From: Bernardetia sp. MNP-M8
GTDB taxonomy: Bacteria; Bacteroidota; Bacteroidia; Cytophagales; Bernardetiaceae
Reading direction: 5' to 3'
Assembly (NCBI RefSeq): GCF_037126285.1
Contig: NZ_CP147012.1
Coordinates: forward strand, 2,750,001-2,814,000
DNA length: 64,000 nt
Below the pieces are notes generated by a model that saw nothing but the letters and a program-made list of their open reading frames with translations, was not told where the DNA came from and did not search any database. Position numbers and translations under genes: made by a program. How positions within the stretch are numbered: position 1 is the first letter of the stretch; each line of letters starts with the position of its first letter. Of this stretch, positions 1 through 6,423 are shown piece after piece.

Positions 1-1095
1 AAAACGCTCTTGATGCCAACGGGGAGCATCACATTGGGTAGCCAAAACACCATTATCATCTAATAAATTATATAGCTTTTTGAAAAATAACTTATCTAAA
101 ATGGGTTCTTGAATAGTATCGGCTGCATCTACAATTATTATATCAAAAGTCTGTTTTTTATCATCCTTCGAATAACTATTTAAAAATTGATTTGCTTCTG
201 AAAAAATAAGTTCTAGTTTTGGATTTTCTAAAGCACTAGCAAGGCTTTCAAAATGACTTTGCGCAGCTTGGGTAACTATTTCATCTTGCTCAATCATCAC
301 TACTTTTTCTACAAAATCATAACGCAAAACTTCTCTTGCCGTTCCTCCATCTCCACCTCCAATAATCAAAACTTTAATTCCTGCTTTTTTAGATTCTGAA
401 CTGGAAATATTTTTTTTATAAAACGTAAAAGCAGGATGAACAAGCATTTCGTGATAAGCAGCTTCATCTTTTTGAGTAGCTACCACCAAACCATCCAAAA
501 CTAGTGCTTTTCCGAAAGCAAAGGTATCAAAAACCTCTACTTTCTGAAACTGACTTTGTTTTTTGAACAATGAATCGCCCTTATGTTTGAGTGATAAAGC
601 TAGATTTTCGTCTCTTTCTGTAAACCAAATTTCTCTACTTATAGTATTTTCTTGATTTTTTGCATTAAAAACAGATTGTTTATTTTGAACACTAACATTA
701 CTGTTTTGAGAAATTGAGGAAGGTTTATAGTTATTTTTCTTTAAAAGTTCTAATTGCCCTCTTCTCATTTCTATTGTTGAACCATGGCTGGCTGAAAAAG
801 CTTCTTTCAGGACATTATAGCATTTCCATGGGTCTGTGCTTTCGCCACAAGTAAACAGGTCAATAGAAGCAAAACCCCACTCTGGCCACGTATGAATGGC
901 TAAATGACTTTCCTGAATCACGACAACCCCAGAAACTCCGTACGGAGAAAAATGATGAAAGGTAAGATTAATAATGGTTGCACCTGCTTCTTGTGCTGCA
1001 TTTTGCATAGCATTTTGTACATATATTACGTCATCTAATAATGAGGGTTTACAATCATAGAGTTCTACAATGACGTGTCTTCCTAGTGCATTCAA
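1..1095 (-). CDS. speD-speE: Fused S-adenosylmethionine decarboxylase / aminopropyltransferase (3' end off window)
   Basis: Two polyamine enzymes in one chain. The N-terminal ~125 residues are a class 1b AdoMet decarboxylase: the segment QESHLAIHTWPEWG contains the Glu62-Ser63 self-cleavage site that generates the pyruvoyl group, followed by FTCG. After a linker of about 25 residues comes a spermidine-synthase-like Rossmann domain with VLIIGGGDGGTAREVL and IIVDAAD. The decarboxylase would make decarboxylated AdoMet and the second domain would move its aminopropyl group to a diamine. The only sensible start in frame is TTG at 1095 (L-N-A-L-G-R-H); the in-frame stop lies four codons upstream of it. 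The gene continues past base 1, so about 365 codons are visible. Such fusions are known in scattered bacteria. Which amine is the acceptor cannot be read from sequence. Confidence 0.9.
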   Translation of the reverse strand, partial: MNALGRHVIVELYDCKPSLLDDVIYVQNAMQNAAQEAGATIINLTFHHFSPYGVSGVVVIQESHLAIHTWPEWGFASIDLFTCGESTDPWKCYNVLKEAFSASHGSTIEMRRGQLELLKKNNYKPSSISQNSNVSVQNKQSVFNAKNQENTISREIWFTERDENLALSLKHKGDSLFKKQSQFQKVEVFDTFAFGKALVLDGLVVATQKDEAAYHEMLVHPAFTFYKKNISSSESKKAGIKVLIIGGGDGGTAREVLRYDFVEKVVMIEQDEIVTQAAQSHFESLASALENPKLELIFSEANQFLNSYSKDDKKQTFDIIIVDAADTIQEPILDKLFFKKLYNLLDDNGVLATQCDAPRWHQERF

Positions 1096-1153
1096 TGGCT
1101 TTTTTCTTTAATTTACTTTGTTTCTGTTTTAGTTTTAGAAGTTATTTTAACTA

Positions 1154-1179
1154 TCGTCGTGAGGGACACTGACAATGGC
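1154..1179. repeat. Short palindromic repeat, GGGAC family, copy 1
   Basis: Degenerate copy of the dispersed palindrome (see 45381-45407), ending GACACTGACAATGGC. It lies in the presumed 5' leader of the speD-speE gene. The rest of the gap 1096-1294 shows no gene. Confidence 0.55.
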
Positions 1180-1269
1180 AGAGTTATAAATTGAACAGTT
1201 TTAACATGCTGAACGCACGATTTCAAGCAGTTTTTAATTTTATGAACATACCTTAAATAACTTCTTAGA

Positions 1270-1277
1270 CAAATATA
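1270..1277 (-). promoter_or_regulatory. Candidate -7 box for speD-speE
   Basis: Minus strand reads TATATTTG, a perfect TAnnTTTG Bacteroidota -7 box, about 175 bases before the TTG start. No well-spaced -33 TTG was found, so the assignment rests on the -7 box alone. It implies a long leader that contains the palindrome at 1154-1179. Confidence 0.35.
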
Positions 1278-1294
1278 ATTAATCAAATCTGATT

Positions 1295-2008
1295 TTATGT
1301 AAAAATAAATTCAACAGAGTCATCAAAACTACTTTCAAAACTTTCTTTATCAAACGGTTTTTCTTTTCCTTTTTCCAATCGTTGTATAAATTCTTTACGA
1401 GGAATCATATCAGCACCAAATCTAGATAAATGCTCAGTAAAAACCTGACAATCAATCATTTCAAATCCATTGTGTAATAAATTTTTTATCAAAACTATAA
1501 AGCCAACTTTTGAAGCATTATCTTCTAAGGCAAACATAGATTCTCCAAAAAAACATGTTCCTACAATTTCGCCATATAATCCTCCTACAAGTTTTTCATT
1601 TTTCCAAACTTCTACCGAATGCGCAAAACCTTCATGATGAAGGTTGATAAAAGCCTGTTGCATTTCAGGAGTAATCCAAGTTCCGTGTTGATTAGGACGA
1701 TTTGCCATCTTACAGTGCTGTATTACTCTTTCAAAAGCTGTATTAATAGTAACTCTAAACTCTCTTTTTCTTAAAATAGGTCTAAGGCTTTTTGCAAATT
1801 TGAAGTTTTCTGGCAAGATAACAAAACGTGGATTAGGCGACCACCACAAAATAGGACTATATTCTGAATACCATGGAAAAATTCCGTTATTATAGGCTTT
1901 TTTAATTCGCTCTTCTGATAAATCTCCACCTACTGCTAAAAGTCCGTCCTCATCAGAATACTGAACAGGAGGAAAATCTAACGTATTAGGATTAAGACGG
2001 TAAGCCAT
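1295..2008 (-). CDS. aat: Leucyl/phenylalanyl-tRNA--protein transferase
   Basis: Cytosolic enzyme of the N-degron pathway that moves Leu or Phe from charged tRNA to the N-terminus of proteins with Lys or Arg at position 1, marking them for ClpAP. The N-terminal block GLLAVGGDLS, the segment NNGIFPWY and ILWWSPNPR are hallmarks of the family. Further on come HGTWITPEMQQAF, VEVW, GGLYGE, FFGESMF and IDCQVFTEHLSRFGA, all in the usual order. The length of 237 residues is normal. It reads toward the speD-speE gene on the same strand, but the 200-base gap contains a separate -7 box, so co-transcription is not required. Confidence 0.95.
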   Translation of the reverse strand: MAYRLNPNTLDFPPVQYSDEDGLLAVGGDLSEERIKKAYNNGIFPWYSEYSPILWWSPNPRFVILPENFKFAKSLRPILRKREFRVTINTAFERVIQHCKMANRPNQHGTWITPEMQQAFINLHHEGFAHSVEVWKNEKLVGGLYGEIVGTCFFGESMFALEDNASKVGFIVLIKNLLHNGFEMIDCQVFTEHLSRFGADMIPRKEFIQRLEKGKEKPFDKESFESSFDDSVEFIFT

Positions 2009-2197
2009 AAGGAAGCGTAATTTTTAAATAAAAAATAACTTAATACTGTTCTATGAATATATTCACAAGCTAAAATTGAGGTTTTTTATATACAAAGTCA
2101 AGTTTAAATTATTTTGAGATAAAAAATAAAACGTGGAATTTTAAACTAACTTCAATTTTCCAAAACTAATATTTAGCAGTATAATTTAGATAACATC

Positions 2198-2581
2198 TTA
2201 TGACACATACTCTTTAAATATATCTTCTAATACTTCGTTGGGATTACTGCTTAATCCTGAGTAGGTTTTAGAACTTTGAATTATTGTACTTCTACTAGCT
2301 GTTAGCCATCCAAATCGTTCAGATAATTCTAATTGACCTATTTTCCCACTGGAAGAATTTCCTTGACACACTAATTTCCATGCTTTCAAATAATCATTTA
2401 ATAGTTCTACTTCTATTTCACATGAAAATGCCTTTAATTTGTTCTCATTAATATTATATTTGATGTCTAAGAATTTTTTTCGTTTACAAAAAACGATGAC
2501 CCCAACATTAAAAAATTCTTCTCGTTCTACTTTTGGAACAATTCGTAGGATGGCGTATTTGAATATAAATTTATCTTGCAT
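2198..2581 (-). CDS. DUF3037 family protein
   Basis: 127-residue protein opening with FKYAILRIVPKVEREEFFNVGVIVFC, the signature of DUF3037. Its start codon overlaps the last codons of the upstream HipA-like gene by 11 bases, so the two are translationally coupled. DUF3037 genes are commonly found beside HipA-like kinase genes. A role as partner, substrate or regulator of the kinase is an inference from this pairing; the biochemical function is not known to me. There is no signal peptide or membrane segment. Confidence 0.8.
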   Translation of the reverse strand: MQDKFIFKYAILRIVPKVEREEFFNVGVIVFCKRKKFLDIKYNINENKLKAFSCEIEVELLNDYLKAWKLVCQGNSSSGKIGQLELSERFGWLTASRSTIIQSSKTYSGLSSNPNEVLEDIFKEYVS

Positions 2582-3350
2582 CAGTGGCTTCTTTAACTAA
2601 TAAATCAATATTAGTAAGTTTGGTGGTTATAAATTCGATGTAGGCATCTCTCATTTCTTTAGGAGACATAGTAATAGATTCGCTAGTTAGCCAATCTTCT
2701 GGAATAGCTGATACAATATCAATAATTTTCTCTTGACTTAAAGCCTGTTTAATTTCTATTGCAGCTTCGTTTAGCTTTGTAGCTTTCTTTAAAAGAACAT
2801 GGTCTTTAATAAGAGGAAATGTCCTAGTCAAATGATTTCTCCAATTTTCCCAGTTGTGATGAAAATAAAAACTTGCTCCATTATCAATTATCCACAACTC
2901 ATTATTCCAATGTAATAAATTAGTATTTTTATCTGTTCGGTCAATATTACTAATAATACTGTCTAACAAAACTACTTTAGAGGCAATAATTGGGTCTACA
3001 TTATTTACAAGTGGGTCGTAAGTAATAGCAGAAGATAAAAACTGTAAGCCAAGATTTAAACCAACACTAAATTTGAGCAAATCTTGAATTTCTTCATCAG
3101 GTTGAGTCTTACTAAATGATTCATCAAGATTCATAAAGACCAATTCAGGGATTTTTAAACCAATTGCTCGTGCAAGTTCGCCACCAATAAATTCTGCAAT
3201 TAATGCCATTTTTCCTTGTCCAGCACCTCTAAACTTTAGGACATATAAAAAATCGTCATCAGCTTTGACAATGGCAGGAAGTGAACCACCTTCTCGTAAA
3301 GGTTGTAAATATTGAATAACATCTACGGTTCGAATGTCTATTTTTTTCAT
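2571..3350 (-). CDS. HipA-like kinase (HipA_2 type)
   Basis: 259-residue cytosolic protein kinase-like fold related to HipA. Seen motifs: an N-terminal LREGGSLPAIVKADDDFLYVLKF with the nucleotide-binding Lys, a catalytic loop SNIDRTDKNTNLL, and a metal-binding IDNGASF in place of the DFG-like Asp. The ATG at 3350 (MKKIDIRTVD) is preferred; an ATG 19 codons upstream would add a hydrophobic stretch unlike the family. Unlike classical hipBA operons there is no HTH HipB gene upstream. Instead the DUF3037 gene follows with an 11-base overlap. Members of this subfamily are not proven toxins, so a toxin-antitoxin role is only a possibility. Confidence 0.75.
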   Translation of the reverse strand: MKKIDIRTVDVIQYLQPLREGGSLPAIVKADDDFLYVLKFRGAGQGKMALIAEFIGGELARAIGLKIPELVFMNLDESFSKTQPDEEIQDLLKFSVGLNLGLQFLSSAITYDPLVNNVDPIIASKVVLLDSIISNIDRTDKNTNLLHWNNELWIIDNGASFYFHHNWENWRNHLTRTFPLIKDHVLLKKATKLNEAAIEIKQALSQEKIIDIVSAIPEDWLTSESITMSPKEMRDAYIEFITTKLTNIDLLVKEATDAR

Positions 3351-3421
3351 ACACACAAAAATAATCAAAATATAGATTGACAGCAATTTATATTTTATGT
3401 TAATCAAATTAATTAGACAAA

Positions 3422-3451
3422 AAAAGCAAGTTCATTTCTAAACTTGCTTTT
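3422..3451 (-). terminator. Rho-independent terminator of the COIII gene
   Basis: 11-bp perfect stem AAAAGCAAGTT / AACTTGCTTTT with an 8-base loop. On the minus strand it is followed by a T run, 30 bases past the COIII stop. It separates the oxidase gene from the hipA-like gene. Confidence 0.85.
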
Positions 3452-3480
3452 CTATAAATATCTATTTTTTTGGAACAAAT

Positions 3481-4089
3481 TTAATTCAATCCATCTTTAA
3501 AGAACATAAAGAAGAAGAATAAATAAACCCAAAGAAGGTCTAAGAAATGCCAAAAAGTCATGCACATAGCAATCGTATTAGTGTTTTTTGAATGAACATT
3601 TGATTGCATTGCTCTAATAAGTGTAATGGCAACAAAGACTAAACCAGCCACAATATGAAAAGCATGAAGTCCAGAAATAACATAGATAAACGAACCAGCA
3701 GGATTACTTTTTTCTCCAGCAAAGAAAACACCTGCATCTACAAGCTGTCCCCAACCTTTTACTTGCATATATAAAAATACAAATCCTAAAGCAAGTGTAA
3801 GCCAAAGACCAATTTTAATTTGTCCGATTTCATTTTTCTTAGCAGCCAAATATGCCCAGTGCATTGTAATACTACTAAGCAAAATAACTCCTGTACTCCA
3901 GTAGAAAAGAGTAGGCAAATCGAAAACGAGCCATTCTTTCAAAATATCTCCTTGTCTTACAATATAACCCGAAGTAAGGGCTGCAAAAAGCATAATTATA
4001 CTTACAATAAACAACCAAACATTAAATTTCTTTGGGTGCATTGTTGTTATTTCTTGCTCTTCTATGTATATATTTTTTGTAGTATCCAT
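3481..4089 (-). CDS. Heme-copper (cytochrome c) oxidase subunit III
   Basis: Inner-membrane subunit III of a terminal oxidase. 202 residues with five predicted membrane helices: WLFIVSIIMLFAALTSGYIV, LFYWSTGVILLSSITMHWAYLAA, a third beginning IGLWLTLALGFVFLYMQ, FIYVISGLHAFHIVAGLVFVAI, and a C-terminal FWHFLDLLWVYLFFFFMF. The motifs SGLHAFHIV and WHFLDLLW are typical of subunit III. The first part of the N-terminus is hydrophilic. It is the last gene of a ctaA-ctaB-COIII set on this strand. The second subunit III and Sco1 genes that often follow in Bacteroidota are absent here. A paired-hairpin repeat fills the gap before it. Confidence 0.92.
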   Translation of the reverse strand: MDTTKNIYIEEQEITTMHPKKFNVWLFIVSIIMLFAALTSGYIVRQGDILKEWLVFDLPTLFYWSTGVILLSSITMHWAYLAAKKNEIGQIKIGLWLTLALGFVFLYMQVKGWGQLVDAGVFFAGEKSNPAGSFIYVISGLHAFHIVAGLVFVAITLIRAMQSNVHSKNTNTIAMCMTFWHFLDLLWVYLFFFFMFFKDGLN

Positions 4090-4130
4090 TTTCTAATTTT
4101 TATAGTTGATTTAGTATAGTTGGTTTTGAG

Positions 4131-4205
4131 GTAGTTCAGACTTTCTAGTCTGAACAAGAAATTCTATTACAGTGAATCCAACAGACTAGGAAGTCTGTTA
4201 TATAT
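4131..4205. repeat. Paired-hairpin repeat, GTTCAGAC/ACAGACT family, copy 1
   Basis: Two palindromes: GTTCAGAC-TTTCTA-GTCTGAAC at 4134-4155 and ACAGACT-AGGA-AGTCTGT at 4181-4198, followed by TATA. The same arrangement recurs at 9305-9378 and 20921-20990, with a half copy at 42393-42412. It occupies the ctaB-COIII gap. Confidence 0.85.
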
Positions 4206-4209
4206 TTTA

Positions 4210-5157
4210 TTAAATTTTATCAAATAATAAAGCTAGTTGAACAATAGGCAAGTAGAAAAATGAAGAAAACATCAGAAACAAAGCTGATTTGTTATCCCCT
4301 TTTTTGACCAAAAGCCACGCAGGAATCAAAAATAAAAGTCCACAAACAAAGATGATTACTGCAGAAATTTTACCAGACATTCCATACACATAAGGCATAA
4401 GTCCGATTGGTAATAAGAACATGGTATAAGTCAAAATTTGGATAGAAGTACGTAAAGTTTTTCCACCACTAGGAAGCATCTTGAAACCTGCTTTTACATA
4501 ATCATCATTTCCAAGCCAAGCAATTGCCCAAAAATGAGGAAATTGCCATATAAATTGAATAGCAAAAAGAATGAGAGCAAACTGTGTAATTTCGCCAGTA
4601 GAAGCTACCCAACCAATAAGTGGAGGAAAAGCCCCTGGAAAAGCTCCAATAAAGACCGAAAGTGAAGAAATTCGCTTGGAAGGTGTATAAACAAATGCAT
4701 ATAAAAAGAGCGAAAGCAAACCCAAAGCAGCCGTCAAAGAATTTACAAAAGTAACGAGTAAAGCCCCTCCAATAATTGCCAAAATAACAGCAAAGATAAT
4801 TCCTTCTGTTTGAGAAATTATGCCTGTTGGAAGAGGGCGAGTTTTGGTACGCTTCATATCTTTGTCGTATTCTTTTTCAATAACTTGGTTAAGCGTATTG
4901 GCAGAACCAGTAATGATAAAGCTACTAAAACAAAAAATAGCAAATTTTTTCCAGTCTGTAATCTCTTCTACTCCTAAAGCATATCCAATGGCAGAAGAAA
5001 AAACCACCAAAGCTGATAAGCGAAACTTTAAGAGCGCAAAAAAGGCTTTTAGCTTTGAGGTTTCGGCATGAATAACATCTGTGTTATGTTTATCTATTGG
5101 AGTTTTTGGAAGGTCTAAGTTTATGTCCAAAGTGAGATTATCGGTTTCGGTAAGCAT
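4210..5157 (-). CDS. ctaB: Protoheme IX farnesyltransferase (heme O synthase)
   Basis: Integral membrane UbiA-family prenyltransferase that adds farnesyl to heme b, giving heme O for the oxidase. The prenyl-diphosphate binding motif is seen as NTLNQVIEKEYDKDMKRTKTR, with the two Asp residues spaced as usual. A second Asp motif is WLGNDDYVKAGFKMLP. About nine membrane helices. The ATG at 5157 (MLTETDN) is chosen because an upstream ATG at 5202 falls inside the palindromic repeat 5180-5205, so its extra residues would be repeat-encoded. Its product would be the substrate for ctaA, the next gene upstream on the strand. Confidence 0.95.
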   Translation of the reverse strand: MLTETDNLTLDINLDLPKTPIDKHNTDVIHAETSKLKAFFALLKFRLSALVVFSSAIGYALGVEEITDWKKFAIFCFSSFIITGSANTLNQVIEKEYDKDMKRTKTRPLPTGIISQTEGIIFAVILAIIGGALLVTFVNSLTAALGLLSLFLYAFVYTPSKRISSLSVFIGAFPGAFPPLIGWVASTGEITQFALILFAIQFIWQFPHFWAIAWLGNDDYVKAGFKMLPSGGKTLRTSIQILTYTMFLLPIGLMPYVYGMSGKISAVIIFVCGLLFLIPAWLLVKKGDNKSALFLMFSSFFYLPIVQLALLFDKI

Positions 5158-5179
5158 AATATGTATTTTTTTGTTGCTT

Positions 5180-5205
5180 ATTGCTCGTAAGGACACGAGC
5201 AATGG
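5180..5205. repeat. Short palindromic repeat, GGGAC family, copy 2
   Basis: Perfect 9-bp stem ATTGCTCGT / ACGAGCAAT around the loop AAGGAC, then GG. Stem letters differ from other copies but the loop and the 3' AATGG are shared. It sits between ctaA and ctaB and contains the rejected upstream start of ctaB. A degenerate reversed copy may form the last codons of ctaA (5241-5264). Confidence 0.6.
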
Positions 5206-5236
5206 TATATTTTTCTTTTTTCTTCAAATAATTTAT

Positions 5237-6223
5237 TTATCCATTAATCCTGTTCTCACGAGCGATATTTTTGCCAAAAAGAAAATCAAAATTAATAAAT
5301 AAAATAAGCAGGATATGAATGCCCAATGCTACGGAAGCTAACAGCATGTGAACAGGTTGTAAGGGTTTTGGAATAGCAAAATAAGCCATAATAATTCCTG
5401 TGATTACTTCTATAACTAGGATAGAAAGAAGGCTTTTTCCAAATGTTGCAATACGTCCATTTTTATTGGCATTTTTCCAAATAGAGTAAATCAAAGCTAC
5501 ATGAAGAAGCAAAACCAAAATAGAAAAAGAACGGTGTATATAAAAACTCATTCCTAAGTTATCTATCCATTCACTTCGCATATTTTCGCCTAGCATTTTG
5601 GAAATATTATCAATATTTTCTCTTACTTGAGTTCCTAAAATAAGTTGAGCAAAAGCAACTCCTGCACTCGCAAAAGCAATTAGATTTACTTTCGGAATAT
5701 TATTTATTTTTTCAGTTTTCAAAACGCCATTATATGAACGAACAACTGTATAAATCAAAAGTCCTACAATAACAAGAGCCATTATCATGTGGATGGTTAT
5801 CATTCCTTCATGTAAATCAGACGAAACTACTTTTGCTCCTAACCAACCTTGTATAAGTACTCCAATCAAAGCCAAAATAGAAAGAAGAGTAATAATTTTA
5901 TCTTTTTTCCAAAATGAAACTGAAAGAACAGCCGTAATTAGAATAAAAAGACCAATAAGCGCACCCAAAAGGCGATTGATATATTCTATCCACGTATGAA
6001 CAGCATTAAAATCTGCAATTTCACGTCCCTGAACAGCAAAAATAGTCTTGTAATCTTCTGGAAGTTCACTAATATCTGTTGGTGGAACATACTGCCCAAA
6101 ACATTTGGGCCAATCTGGACAACCCATTCCTGAACCTGTACTACGCACAATTCCCCCTACCAAAATAAGTAGGTAAACAGCAATAATTGTAGTAATTCCG
6201 AATTTGCGATAAATAGCAGCCAT
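5237..6223 (-). CDS. ctaA: Heme A synthase (COX15/CtaA)
   Basis: Inner-membrane monooxygenase converting heme O to heme A. It shows the family N-terminus LVGGIVRSTGSGMGCPDWPKCFGQYVPP and four conserved His-bearing helices: AVHTWIEYINRLLGALIGL, GMITIHMIMALVIVGLL, IHRSFSILVLLLHVALIY and PVHMLLASVALGIHILL. 328 residues and eight predicted helices are normal. The ATG at 6223 (MAAIYRKFG) is preferred over one at 6262 that lies in palindrome 6240-6266. The last residues (ARENRING) may derive from a degenerate repeat copy. First gene of the ctaA-ctaB-COIII set. Confidence 0.94.
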   Translation of the reverse strand: MAAIYRKFGITTIIAVYLLILVGGIVRSTGSGMGCPDWPKCFGQYVPPTDISELPEDYKTIFAVQGREIADFNAVHTWIEYINRLLGALIGLFILITAVLSVSFWKKDKIITLLSILALIGVLIQGWLGAKVVSSDLHEGMITIHMIMALVIVGLLIYTVVRSYNGVLKTEKINNIPKVNLIAFASAGVAFAQLILGTQVRENIDNISKMLGENMRSEWIDNLGMSFYIHRSFSILVLLLHVALIYSIWKNANKNGRIATFGKSLLSILVIEVITGIIMAYFAIPKPLQPVHMLLASVALGIHILLILFINFDFLFGKNIARENRING

Positions 6224-6239
6224 ATTTGTAAAAATCTGT

Positions 6240-6266
6240 GTTGTTAGTAAGTAGACCAACAACGGC
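6240..6266. repeat. Short palindromic repeat, GGGAC family, copy 3
   Basis: Stem GTTGTTAGT / ACCAACAAC (one mismatch) with a 6-base loop, then GGC, in the leader of ctaA. The 3' half ACCAACAACGGC matches the consensus exactly. Confidence 0.7.
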
Positions 6267-6331
6267 TAATTTTTTAAGTTGTTGATAGTTAGTAAAATAA
6301 ACGTTCAACAAGAAGGTTTTTGATTTGGCTG

Positions 6332-6339
6332 CAAAGATA
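6332..6339 (-). promoter_or_regulatory. Candidate -7 box for ctaA operon
   Basis: Minus strand TATCTTTG followed by CAGC, a textbook Bacteroidota -7 element about 110 bases upstream of ctaA. No clear -33 element. Confidence 0.5.
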
Positions 6340-6363
6340 CGAAAATATACGATTTTTATGGTG

Positions 6364-6398
6364 AAAAAAGTCTTTTTTAAGATAAAAAAGACTTTTTT
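6364..6398. terminator. Strong hairpin terminator after the transglutaminase-like gene
   Basis: 15-bp perfect stem AAAAAAGTCTTTTTT / AAAAAAGACTTTTTT with the 5-base loop AAGAT, 26 bases past the stop at 6424. The U-rich stem could act in both directions. Confidence 0.75.
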
Positions 6399-6423
6399 GA
6401 AAATTAAACTCAAATCTAAAAAA

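Noticed and set aside
5158-5202. Longer start for ctaB (ATG at 5202)
   Set aside because: The extra codons are made of the palindromic repeat 5180-5205 and do not match the family N-terminus.
6224-6262. Longer start for ctaA (ATG at 6262)
   Set aside because: It falls inside the palindrome 6240-6266; the family begins near MAAIYRKFG.
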